Assembly (NCBI RefSeq): GCF_900104785.1
Contig: NZ_LT629733.1
Coordinates: 2,955,001 to 3,019,000, forward strand
Reading direction: 5' to 3'
DNA from: Formosa sp. Hel1_31_208
GTDB taxonomy: Bacteria; Bacteroidota; Bacteroidia; Flavobacteriales; Flavobacteriaceae
Length of the DNA stretch: 64,000 nt
In this document: one piece after another, positions 50,954-59,271 of the stretch
Layout: each line of letters begins with the position of its first letter
Position numbering within the stretch: the stretch's first letter is position 1
Program-made: the position numbers and the translations under genes
The notes under the pieces: model-generated
Told to the model about the DNA's origin: nothing
Seen by the model: only the letters and a program-made list of their open reading frames with translations
Database searches by the model: none

Positions 50954-53900
50954 ATGAGTTTTTTAAATTCAGTATTAAAAGTATTTGTAGGTGATAAGGC
51001 TAAACAAGATGTTAAAGAGCTCACTCCTATTGTAGCAAGGGTGAATGCCTTTGAGAGTGCTCTTGAGCAATTATCACATGATGAGCTTAGAGCTAAAACA
51101 GGAGAGTTCAAGACCAAAATCGCAGACGCACGTCGGCCGCTACAAGATGAAATTGATCAGTTATTAAAAGAGGCTGAAGAGACTGAGGATATTGATAAAA
51201 GAGAGGATATCTATGAGTCTATTGATAAAATTAAAGACGACATCTATCAGGTGACTGAAGTGGTTCTTAACGATATCATGCCTGAAGCTTTTGCTGTTGT
51301 AAAAGAAACAGCGAAACGTTTTGTACATAACACTGAAATCGCTGTTCAGGCCAATGAGTTTGATCGCACAGTTTCTGGTAATAAAGAGTATGTGACACTG
51401 GAAGGCGATAATGCCATATGGTCTAATTCATGGGATGCTGCCGGAAAGGCCATCACTTGGGATATGATTCATTATGATGTTCAGTTGATTGGTGGTGCTG
51501 CAATGCATCAAGGTAAAATCGCAGAGATGCAAACTGGTGAGGGTAAAACCTTAGTAGCAACACTTCCTGTGTATTTAAATGCATTATCTGGAAAAGGCGT
51601 ACACTTAGTTACTGTAAACGATTACTTAGCAAAACGTGATAGCGCATGGATGGCACCTATTTTTGAGTTTCATGGATTAAGTGTTGATTGTATTGATTAC
51701 CACCAACCAAATTCGGAAGCAAGACGCAAAGCGTATAAAGCTGATATTACTTATGGAACCAATAACGAATTTGGTTTTGATTACTTAAGAGATAATATGG
51801 CGCATTCGCCAGATGACTTGGTGCAACGTCCACATCATTATGCAATTGTAGATGAGGTGGATTCTGTATTAGTCGATGATGCTCGTACCCCATTAATTAT
51901 TTCTGGTCCTATTCCTCAAGGTGATCGTCACGAATTTATAGAACTCAAACCTAAGGTTGATGATATTGTTAGCATCCAAAGAAAAGAGCTTGTTAGCGTT
52001 TTGGCCGAAGCTAAAAAACTAATTGCCGAAGGTGATACCAAAGAAGGTGGTTTCTTATTACTAAGAGCTTACAGAGGTATTCCTAAAAATAAAGCCTTAA
52101 TCAAATTCTTGAGTGAAGAAGGGGTTAAGCAATTGCTTCAGAAAACTGAAAATTTCTATATGCAAGATAATAATAGAGAGATGCCTAAAGTAGATGCAGA
52201 ACTTTATTATGTAATCGAAGAAAAAAACAATCAAGTAGAGTTAACAGATAAAGGTGTTGAATTCTTATCTGGTAAGGACAATCCTGATTTCTTTGTGATG
52301 CCAGAAATTGGTCTAGAAATTGCCAAAATTGAAGCTAAAGGACTTTCTAAAGAGGAAGAAGCTGAAGAAAAAGAAGAACTTTTCAGAGACTTCGGTATCA
52401 AATCTGAACGTATTCATACGCTCAACCAATTATTAAAAGCATATGCATTATTCGAAAAGGATATTCAGTATGTTGTCATGGAAAACAAAGTCATGATTGT
52501 TGATGAGCAAACGGGTCGTATTATGGATGGTCGTCGTTATAGTGACGGTTTGCACCAAGCGATTGAAGCCAAAGAAAATGTAAAGATTGAAGATGCCACA
52601 CAAACCTTTGCCACGGTTACATTACAGAATTATTTTAGAATGTATCGCAAATTATCGGGTATGACTGGTACTGCGGTTACTGAAGCTGGAGAGTTTTGGG
52701 AAATCTATAAATTAGATGTGGTTGAAATTCCAACCAACAGACCAATTGTTCGTGATGACAGACAAGATTTAGTTTACAAAACGAAACGCGAAAAATATAA
52801 TGCGGTTATTGATGAAGTCACTAAACTTTCTCAAGCTGGTCGACCAATTTTAATTGGTACCACCAGTGTTGAAATTTCCGAGCTTTTAGGTAAAATGTTA
52901 AGCATCCGTAAAATACCACACAATGTATTGAATGCTAAGATGCATAAAAAGGAAGCCGATATTGTTGCTGAAGCTGGTCAACCAGGACAAGTAACCATTG
53001 CCACTAACATGGCAGGTCGTGGTACTGATATTAAGTTATCAGAGGAAGTAAAAGAAGCAGGAGGTCTTGCCATTGTGGGTACAGAACGTCATGATTCTCG
53101 ACGTGTAGACAGACAGTTACGTGGTCGTGCCGGTCGTCAAGGAGATCCAGGAAGCTCACAGTTTTATGTGTCTTTAGAGGATAATTTAATGCGTCTATTT
53201 GGTAGTGAACGTATTGCCAAAATGATGGATAAAATGGGATTACAAGAAGGTGAAGTGATTCAGCATTCTATGATTTCAAAATCCATTGAACGCGCCCAGA
53301 AAAAAGTAGAGGAAAACCAGTTTGGTGTGCGTAAGCGATTACTAGAATATGACGATGTGATGAATGCACAACGTGAAGTAGTGTACAAACGTCGTCGTCA
53401 TGCCTTACATGGTGAGCGTCTTCAAGTGGATATCGCAAACATGATTTATGATACCTCTGAAGGCATTACTGAATCTAATAAGGAGGCTAACGATTTCAAG
53501 AACTTCGAGTTTGAATTGATTCGTTACTTTTCTATGAGTTCGCCAATTTCCGCAGCAGAATTTGAAAAAGGCGATGTACAAACCATTGCAGGGAAAGTGT
53601 ATAAAGCTGCTTTTACACACTACAGAGAGAAAATGCAACGCAACGCTGATTTAGCATTTCCAGTCATTGCGAGTGTTTATGAGAATCAACGTGATAAATT
53701 TAAGCGTATTGTTGTCCCATTTACCGATGGTGTCAAGAACTTACAAGTAGTCACCGATTTAGAAAAGGCTTATGAAACTAAAGGCACACAGTTAATTAAC
53801 GATTTTGAAAAGAACATCACCTTAGCTATTGTGGATGATGCTTGGAAGACACATTTACGTAAAATGGATGAGTTAAAGCAATCGGTACAATTGGCGGTTC

Positions 53901-54310
53901 ATGAGCAAAAAGATCCTTTATTAATCTATAAATTTGAAGCTTTTGAGTTATTCAAAGAGATGATTGATCAGGTGAATAAAGATGTAATCTCCTTCTTATT
54001 TAAAGGCGAATTACCAACTGAAACACAAAATACCATTCAAGAAGCGAAGACACGTAAGCGTGAAAAACTTCAAACACAAAAAGACGAAATCCCTAATATG
54101 GATGAGCGTGCAGCACAAAGTAGAGCCGTTGGTGCAGGAGCCTCACGACAACAGCAACAAGTTGTTGAAACCATTGTAAGAGAACAACCAAAAATTGGAC
54201 GTAACGATAAAGTAACCATTAAACATGTCATGAGTGGCGAAAATAAAACGGTGAAGTACAAGCAGGCCATTCCTTTGATTGATAAAGGAGAGTGGGTATT
54301 GGTTGAATAA
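50954..54310 (+). CDS. secA: Preprotein translocase ATPase SecA
   Basis: A 1,118-residue ATPase that pushes preproteins through SecYEG. ATG 50954 (MSFLNSVLKVFVGDK) lies after the promoter and is the usual family start. Motifs include Walker A QTGEGKTLVATL (about residue 195), DEVDSVLVDDARTP, and RGTDI with GTERHDSRRVDRQLRGRAGR in the second helicase domain. It is longer than E. coli SecA (901 residues) through inserts typical of Bacteroidetes. The end (VKYKQAIPLIDKGEWVLVE) lacks the CxCx8CH zinc motif that binds SecB. Confidence 0.97.
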   Translation: MSFLNSVLKVFVGDKAKQDVKELTPIVARVNAFESALEQLSHDELRAKTGEFKTKIADARRPLQDEIDQLLKEAEETEDIDKREDIYESIDKIKDDIYQVTEVVLNDIMPEAFAVVKETAKRFVHNTEIAVQANEFDRTVSGNKEYVTLEGDNAIWSNSWDAAGKAITWDMIHYDVQLIGGAAMHQGKIAEMQTGEGKTLVATLPVYLNALSGKGVHLVTVNDYLAKRDSAWMAPIFEFHGLSVDCIDYHQPNSEARRKAYKADITYGTNNEFGFDYLRDNMAHSPDDLVQRPHHYAIVDEVDSVLVDDARTPLIISGPIPQGDRHEFIELKPKVDDIVSIQRKELVSVLAEAKKLIAEGDTKEGGFLLLRAYRGIPKNKALIKFLSEEGVKQLLQKTENFYMQDNNREMPKVDAELYYVIEEKNNQVELTDKGVEFLSGKDNPDFFVMPEIGLEIAKIEAKGLSKEEEAEEKEELFRDFGIKSERIHTLNQLLKAYALFEKDIQYVVMENKVMIVDEQTGRIMDGRRYSDGLHQAIEAKENVKIEDATQTFATVTLQNYFRMYRKLSGMTGTAVTEAGEFWEIYKLDVVEIPTNRPIVRDDRQDLVYKTKREKYNAVIDEVTKLSQAGRPILIGTTSVEISELLGKMLSIRKIPHNVLNAKMHKKEADIVAEAGQPGQVTIATNMAGRGTDIKLSEEVKEAGGLAIVGTERHDSRRVDRQLRGRAGRQGDPGSSQFYVSLEDNLMRLFGSERIAKMMDKMGLQEGEVIQHSMISKSIERAQKKVEENQFGVRKRLLEYDDVMNAQREVVYKRRRHALHGERLQVDIANMIYDTSEGITESNKEANDFKNFEFELIRYFSMSSPISAAEFEKGDVQTIAGKVYKAAFTHYREKMQRNADLAFPVIASVYENQRDKFKRIVVPFTDGVKNLQVVTDLEKAYETKGTQLINDFEKNITLAIVDDAWKTHLRKMDELKQSVQLAVHEQKDPLLIYKFEAFELFKEMIDQVNKDVISFLFKGELPTETQNTIQEAKTRKREKLQTQKDEIPNMDERAAQSRAVGAGASRQQQQVVETIVREQPKIGRNDKVTIKHVMSGENKTVKYKQAIPLIDKGEWVLVE

Positions 54311-54399
54311 TCGATTCGATAAGCGATGTTGGGTACTACTCACTTCGTCTTATAGCCAAATTATAAATTATTTGCCAGTCTGTACGAGATACAGAAGCC

Positions 54400-54430
54400 A
54401 AAAACCCCGAACAATTTGTTCGGGGTTTTT
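54400..54430 (+). terminator. Strong rho-independent terminator after secA
   Basis: A perfect stem of 13-14 bp around AAAACCCCGAACA and its complement closes on a loop of about 3 bases and ends in a T run. It lies about 90 bases after the secA stop. Confidence 0.9.
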
Positions 54431-54494
54431 AGTTCTTAAAGGTACCTTTTTCATAATTCCTTCTTAAATAATTCCACACCACTTAAGGCTTCAT

Positions 54495-54502
54495 TATTTT
54501 TG
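54495..54502 (+). promoter_or_regulatory. -7 box candidate for crtI, with an almost absent leader
   Basis: TATTTTTG matches TAnnTTTG, and the GTG start at 54508 is only 5 bases later, so the mRNA would be nearly leaderless. No -33 TTG is clear. Confidence 0.4.
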
Positions 54503-54507
54503 CTAAA

Positions 54508-56013
54508 GTGAAAAAGAAAGTCATTATTATTGGTTCAGGAATTGGTGGCTTAGGGTCGGCAGCCTTGTTAGCGAAATCAGGTTACGAGGTGACAGTTATT
54601 GAAAAAAACAATACGCTCGGTGGACGTGCCAATATTTTTGAAGCCGAAGGGTACACCTTTGATATGGGACCGTCTTGGTATCTCATGCCTGATGTATTTG
54701 AGCATTATTTCAAATTACTCGATGAAGACATTTCAGAGCACCTCGATTTGGTAAAGCTCTCTCCGTCTTACCGTGTGTTTTTTTCAAATGATAAAGAATT
54801 ACCTGTCGTTGACATCCATTCTGATTTAGACAAAGACTTGTCCCTTTTTGAGCAGCTAGAGCCTGGTGTTACCCCTAAAATTAAAGCCTATTTAAAGCGT
54901 TCTGGTGAACAATACGAAATGGCCAAAGAGACCTTTATGTATCGCAATCTTGGCTTTTCATTAGACTTTTTGAAATGGAAGGTGATAAAAAAAGGTATAG
55001 AACTCAATCCATTCCAAACCATGCAATCGTATTTGAACAAATGGTTTGAAAGTGAACGTCTTAAAAAGATATTAGAATATACCCTTGTGTTTTTGGGCTC
55101 AGATCCAGCAAAAACACCTGCCATGTACAACATCATGAACGCCATAGATTTCAACATGGGTGTTTATTATCCGAAAGGAGGTATTTACGAGATTGTACAA
55201 GCTTTAGTGAATATCAATACAAAACATGGGACACATTTTATTACGAATGCACCCGTATCTAAAATAATCGTTGAACACAAAAAAGCAACAGGTGTTCAAC
55301 TCGAAGACGGAAGCCTTCTAGAAGCTGATCTGGTGATCTCTAATGCCGATTTGTGGTTTACTGAAACCAAGTTACTTGAGACGCATCAACAAACCTATCC
55401 CGAACGCTATTGGGAAAAGGCTGTTTTGAGTCCGAGTGCCTTTATCATGTACTTAGGTTTAGATAGAGAATTAGAGATTTTAAGTCATCACAACTTGCGT
55501 TTTGGTGGTGATTGGAAGCAAAATTTCAAAGAGTTGTTTGATACACCTCAACTTCCGGAAGATCCTAGCTATTACATCTGTAAGCCCACAGAAACGGATC
55601 CAGATTTATCACCAAAAGGCACCGACAATTTATTTGTCTTAGTCCCTATTCCTCCCGGCTTGACACTTTCCGAAGTTGATATGAAAAACTACCGACAAAA
55701 GATTTTAAATCTCATGAAAGTAGATTTAAATCTGCCAGCTATCGAAGATTATATTGTCTATGAACGATCGTATTGGAGTGACGATTTCCGTAGGGATTAT
55801 AATGCTTACAAAGGAACCGCTTTAGGCTTAGCACACACCTTAAAGCAAACATTGAAACGTCCTTTAAATTACAGTAAAAAGGTTAAGAATTTGTATTATG
55901 TTGGTGCTGGGACGAGTCCCGGAATTGGGATGCCTATCTGTTTAATTTCGGCGGAATTAGTCTACAAACGTATTCAAAACATCAAAACACCTCAACCTTT
56001 AGAATCCTTATAG
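54508..56013 (+). CDS. crtI: Phytoene desaturase family carotenoid enzyme (CrtI-like)
   Basis: A 501-residue FAD-dependent desaturase. The dinucleotide-binding motif is IIGSGIGGLGSAALLAKSGY with VIEKNNTLGGRANIFEAEGY, and the C-terminus has the family's YVGAGTSPGIGMPICLISAE. These are hallmarks of CrtI, which introduces double bonds into phytoene to make lycopene or neurosporene. The GTG start follows a -7-like box closely. A UbiA-type prenyltransferase gene converges on it with 6 bases between the ends. CrtD or CrtN-like activity cannot be excluded. Confidence 0.88.
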   Translation: MKKKVIIIGSGIGGLGSAALLAKSGYEVTVIEKNNTLGGRANIFEAEGYTFDMGPSWYLMPDVFEHYFKLLDEDISEHLDLVKLSPSYRVFFSNDKELPVVDIHSDLDKDLSLFEQLEPGVTPKIKAYLKRSGEQYEMAKETFMYRNLGFSLDFLKWKVIKKGIELNPFQTMQSYLNKWFESERLKKILEYTLVFLGSDPAKTPAMYNIMNAIDFNMGVYYPKGGIYEIVQALVNINTKHGTHFITNAPVSKIIVEHKKATGVQLEDGSLLEADLVISNADLWFTETKLLETHQQTYPERYWEKAVLSPSAFIMYLGLDRELEILSHHNLRFGGDWKQNFKELFDTPQLPEDPSYYICKPTETDPDLSPKGTDNLFVLVPIPPGLTLSEVDMKNYRQKILNLMKVDLNLPAIEDYIVYERSYWSDDFRRDYNAYKGTALGLAHTLKQTLKRPLNYSKKVKNLYYVGAGTSPGIGMPICLISAELVYKRIQNIKTPQPLESL

Positions 56014-56019
56014 TTGAGG

Positions 56020-56871
56020 CTACATCACTTCCTTAAAAAACAAAAAGAAAAATAGCACGGCACCAGTTACCACATTGATTAACGGAAAATAGGTATAGTA
56101 CTTAAACAACTTACTCATATTGTTAATACTGAGTAACACCATAAGGCCGTATACAAGTCCAAAACCTATTGCAATAGGACCTAAGAAGACGTAGCCAATA
56201 GACGCAGATATTAAATAACACACCAAACAAAACCATAAGGCTTTCTTTTCACCAAGTAATGTAGCGAGCGTATTCACACCAGCCTTTTTATCGGCATCGA
56301 TATCTGGAACTGCCGAATAGGTTTGCATACCAAAGGCCCATACCAATCCACCAAGAACAGCCAACCATTCTATATGGGTATTTCCAGTTACAAAAAAGCC
56401 AACTACTGCTGGCGACACATATATAATCGCTGAAAACAAGACATCTAAAGGCGGTTTACTTTTAGCGCGAATGGGCGTTGCAGAATAGAAAATTCCTGTA
56501 AATAAAAATACAACTAAAGCAATTTTGGTCGGAATATTTACCACAAAAAACAAGAGTAAAAACGGCATAACTAATGCCCCAGTAATCAACCATAATCTGT
56601 TATGCTTTTCAGGTTGCAATACGGTTTCGTACGCAACCTTCTTTTCATTATGGATATCAGTTTGGTAGTCGTAAATATCATTGATACCATAGATAAGCAC
56701 ATTAGCTGGAAGCGAAAAGAACACTCCGAAAGCGACCAATAAAAAGGTGGTAAAATTGTCGTGTTCAAACGGATTTCCAGAAGCTATCATCCCTACAAGG
56801 AAAGTTCCAAGCACATACATCCAAAACCTAGGTCTGGATAAAAAAAAGACGTCTTTGAGTGACAGTTTCAT
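56020..56871 (-). CDS. UbiA-superfamily prenyltransferase, lycopene-elongase-like
   Basis: A 283-residue membrane prenyltransferase with about eight hydrophobic helices. The two metal-binding aspartate motifs are NDIYDYQTD (about residues 63-71) and VPDIDADKKAGVNT (about 188-201). The start SRPRFWMYVLGTFLVGMIAS resembles haloarchaeal and bacterial lycopene elongases, which add C5 units to lycopene. Its pairing with crtI supports a carotenoid role over quinone or heme O synthesis. The exact product is an inference. Confidence 0.82.
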   Translation of the reverse strand: MKLSLKDVFFLSRPRFWMYVLGTFLVGMIASGNPFEHDNFTTFLLVAFGVFFSLPANVLIYGINDIYDYQTDIHNEKKVAYETVLQPEKHNRLWLITGALVMPFLLLFFVVNIPTKIALVVFLFTGIFYSATPIRAKSKPPLDVLFSAIIYVSPAVVGFFVTGNTHIEWLAVLGGLVWAFGMQTYSAVPDIDADKKAGVNTLATLLGEKKALWFCLVCYLISASIGYVFLGPIAIGFGLVYGLMVLLSINNMSKLFKYYTYFPLINVVTGAVLFFFLFFKEVM

Positions 56872-57028
56872 AACGCTACAAAAATACGCTGATACGGTGA
56901 GTAATCATTTAAGGTTTTGTTAAAGGTTTTAGTTTTCCTAAATAAGATACACTAATGCACATTGCTATGACTTATTCTGATATGATTTATTGACTATCTC
57001 CTGATTCATAGCAAGAAAAAACAGATGA

Positions 57029-57709
57029 CTATAGTTTCAAAATTAAGTTAGGATCCAAGCAATTTTCCTTATAAAACTCCAAATCCATTTTACTGCAAAC
57101 ACCAGGATAATCCCCTTTATAATCTTGCATGTCTTTAATAATCTGAAAATGTAAATGTGGTGCATAATCCCCATTAACACTTGCATCTCCTAATGTCGCA
57201 ATTTGTTGTCCTTTATTGAAGACATGCCCTACTTTTAAATTTTCAATGGAAGCTGAACTCAAATGCCCATAAAGGGTATAAAACTCTAGGTTATCGATAT
57301 GATGCTTTAAGATGATGGTCGGGCCGTAGTCTCCAAAAGTGGTATTGTTTTTAAAGCTGTGAACTGTGCCATCTAAGGGCGTATAGATAGGGGTTTCCGC
57401 AGCAATCCATAGATCTAATCCTAAATGGATATTGCGTTCGGTTTCGGGATTAGCAGCCTTAAAATAAGTGCTACGCTGATAGATATTTCGGGTTTCGATA
57501 TACCCGCCATAAGCCACTTTGGCTTGGTGAGCTGTGATATGTGCATGGATATAGGACTCTAACTTATTTGATGAGGACACATCTACAGAAGCTAGGTCTT
57601 TGTTAGATTTTGATAAATCTAAGGGAACGTAGTCATTTATAGAGATATTTGAATCTAACACAAAACATCTTGATAAAGCCTTAAGTGATTTTTCTACAGT
57701 ATTTTTCAT
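57029..57709 (-). CDS. M23/LytM-like metallopeptidase domain protein without signal peptide
   Basis: A 226-residue protein. LytM zinc ligands are visible in IHLGLDLWIAAETPIY (HxxxD) and APHLHFQIIKDM (HxH), with a GDYGPTIILKHH strand between. I see no signal peptide, so a cytoplasmic location is likely unless export is unusual. The YGGYIETRNIYQRS start and CLDPNLIL end resemble the M23-like domain found in some large PLP-aminotransferase/phosphotransferase fusion proteins, here as a free protein. It lies 9 bases from the serine-hydrolase gene, so the two are probably cotranscribed. Confidence 0.78.
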   Translation of the reverse strand: MKNTVEKSLKALSRCFVLDSNISINDYVPLDLSKSNKDLASVDVSSSNKLESYIHAHITAHQAKVAYGGYIETRNIYQRSTYFKAANPETERNIHLGLDLWIAAETPIYTPLDGTVHSFKNNTTFGDYGPTIILKHHIDNLEFYTLYGHLSSASIENLKVGHVFNKGQQIATLGDASVNGDYAPHLHFQIIKDMQDYKGDYPGVCSKMDLEFYKENCLDPNLILKL

Positions 57710-57718
57710 GGAATGCTC

Positions 57719-59224
57719 CTAATTCTTGAATACCGCTTCTAGTGCTTCCGATTTGTCTTTTGCATAGGTCAATGTGCTGTCCATAGCAAAACATTTTCTG
57801 AAATTTTCTAGTGCACGTAATGTATCTCCAGTTGCTAACAGTGCGTCACCATAACTATCATAAGGATTCGCAGAACTCGGAAACTGCTCTGTATTAAATT
57901 TAAATATTTGAAGCGCATCATCTAAACGATTGTCCCTAATTAATCCATAGCCCAAACTATTTAATTCTACTTCAGAAAAATCATAATTTTCAGGACTATT
58001 AGCCTTTAACATCTTATAAGAGCGTAATGCAGCATCTACATTTTCAGCATAAATTTTTTCGGCCAATTCATTTTTAATATGAAGTTTAGGAAGATTATAA
58101 GCCTCTCCTTGTCTGATACTTGTTATGCCATTATGTATGTCTCTCATATATTCTGTAGAATTATTAGTTAATAAAATAAATCCACTTTTAGCATCGACTT
58201 CATTATGTAAAAAAGTCCCAAATCCAACCCATCCACCGGAATGATTCACGACTTTCGGTTCTCCTGGATTATACTCTAAAAACCAACCAAAGCCATAGCC
58301 TGTATATTCGCCATCGTTAGTTTTACCAGAAGCCCAAGCTTCGTCTAAATAGTCCTTAGAAATAATGGTATAATTGGCCAGTGCCATATTCCAGTTGTAC
58401 AAATCTTCTAGTGTTGAATAGATGCCTCCATCCCCTCTTACATCATTAACTATATCATAATCATTAGGAATAAATTCGTTTTGATTGAGGGCTGTTTGAT
58501 ATCCAAAAACACGATTAGGCATTTCTGGGTCTGCATCCATTTGATATTTATACAATGTTGTATGTGTCATGCCTACTGGATCAAAAATTTGCTCTTTCAG
58601 AAATTGTCTAAAATGTTGCCCAGAGATCTTTTCAACAATGGTTGCTAGCACCAGATACCCTGTATTGCTGTATTCCCATTTTTCGCCTGGCTGAAAATCC
58701 AACTCCGGATCAACGCGATAAAAGGTATTTAAGATTTCGTCGTTACCCAAAATATAGGTTTTTGTTGGATCTTCTTTCACAAAGTTTTCGGCAATCAATC
58801 GTTCATAATCGGTTACACCAGACGTGTGGTGTAATAAATGACGAACGGTAATATTATCATAAGGGAAGTCTGATAAAATCGAATTGACCTTCTGATCATA
58901 ATCTAACTGTCCTTTTTCTTTCAATTTCATAATCGCCATTCCTGTAAATTGTTTACTTACCGATGCTAATCTAAATTGTGAATTAAGGTTTAATGAATCT
59001 ATAGGGTCGATGGATCTTAATCCGTATGCACTTTTAAAAACCACCTCACCATTGTCGTAGACTAAAATATTTCCTGTATGAATACCTAGAGTTTTCATTT
59101 CATTGACAAACTGAGCATACTCACCTTTTTTATCTGCTGTTAACACATCATTGGTGTCATTTTTACATGAAAAAAAGCATGCCAAAAAGAGACATACTAG
59201 CGTTAGATGTTTTAATAAAGTCAT
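57719..59224 (-). CDS. Lipoprotein serine hydrolase, class C beta-lactamase/PBP fold
   Basis: A 501-residue exported protein with a lipobox FFSC after a 20-residue signal (TLLKHLTLVCLFLACFFSC). Motifs of the penicillin-recognising fold are SVSK in LASVSKQFTGMAIMKL (about residues 90-93), YSN in WEYSNTGYLVLA and HSGG in VNHSGGWVGFG. The C-terminal 110 residues look like tetratricopeptide-type helices (DDALQIFKFNTEQF). Such proteins are esterases or peptidases; real beta-lactamase activity is doubtful. It is likely lipid-anchored in the envelope. Confidence 0.88.
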   Translation of the reverse strand: MTLLKHLTLVCLFLACFFSCKNDTNDVLTADKKGEYAQFVNEMKTLGIHTGNILVYDNGEVVFKSAYGLRSIDPIDSLNLNSQFRLASVSKQFTGMAIMKLKEKGQLDYDQKVNSILSDFPYDNITVRHLLHHTSGVTDYERLIAENFVKEDPTKTYILGNDEILNTFYRVDPELDFQPGEKWEYSNTGYLVLATIVEKISGQHFRQFLKEQIFDPVGMTHTTLYKYQMDADPEMPNRVFGYQTALNQNEFIPNDYDIVNDVRGDGGIYSTLEDLYNWNMALANYTIISKDYLDEAWASGKTNDGEYTGYGFGWFLEYNPGEPKVVNHSGGWVGFGTFLHNEVDAKSGFILLTNNSTEYMRDIHNGITSIRQGEAYNLPKLHIKNELAEKIYAENVDAALRSYKMLKANSPENYDFSEVELNSLGYGLIRDNRLDDALQIFKFNTEQFPSSANPYDSYGDALLATGDTLRALENFRKCFAMDSTLTYAKDKSEALEAVFKN

Positions 59225-59271
59225 ATGTGTTTATTATCGTATTTCTATAACATAAAAATAAGTCTTTTTAA

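Noticed and set aside
50635..51117. 160-codon minus-strand frame across the DUF2795-protein and secA starts
   Set aside because: It crosses a promoter and a terminator of well-supported genes and resembles no protein family.
57719..59224. True beta-lactamase resistance gene
   Set aside because: The protein has the SxxK, YxN and HxG fold motifs, but its length, lipobox and C-terminal helical repeats fit the broad serine-hydrolase family and not a resistance enzyme.
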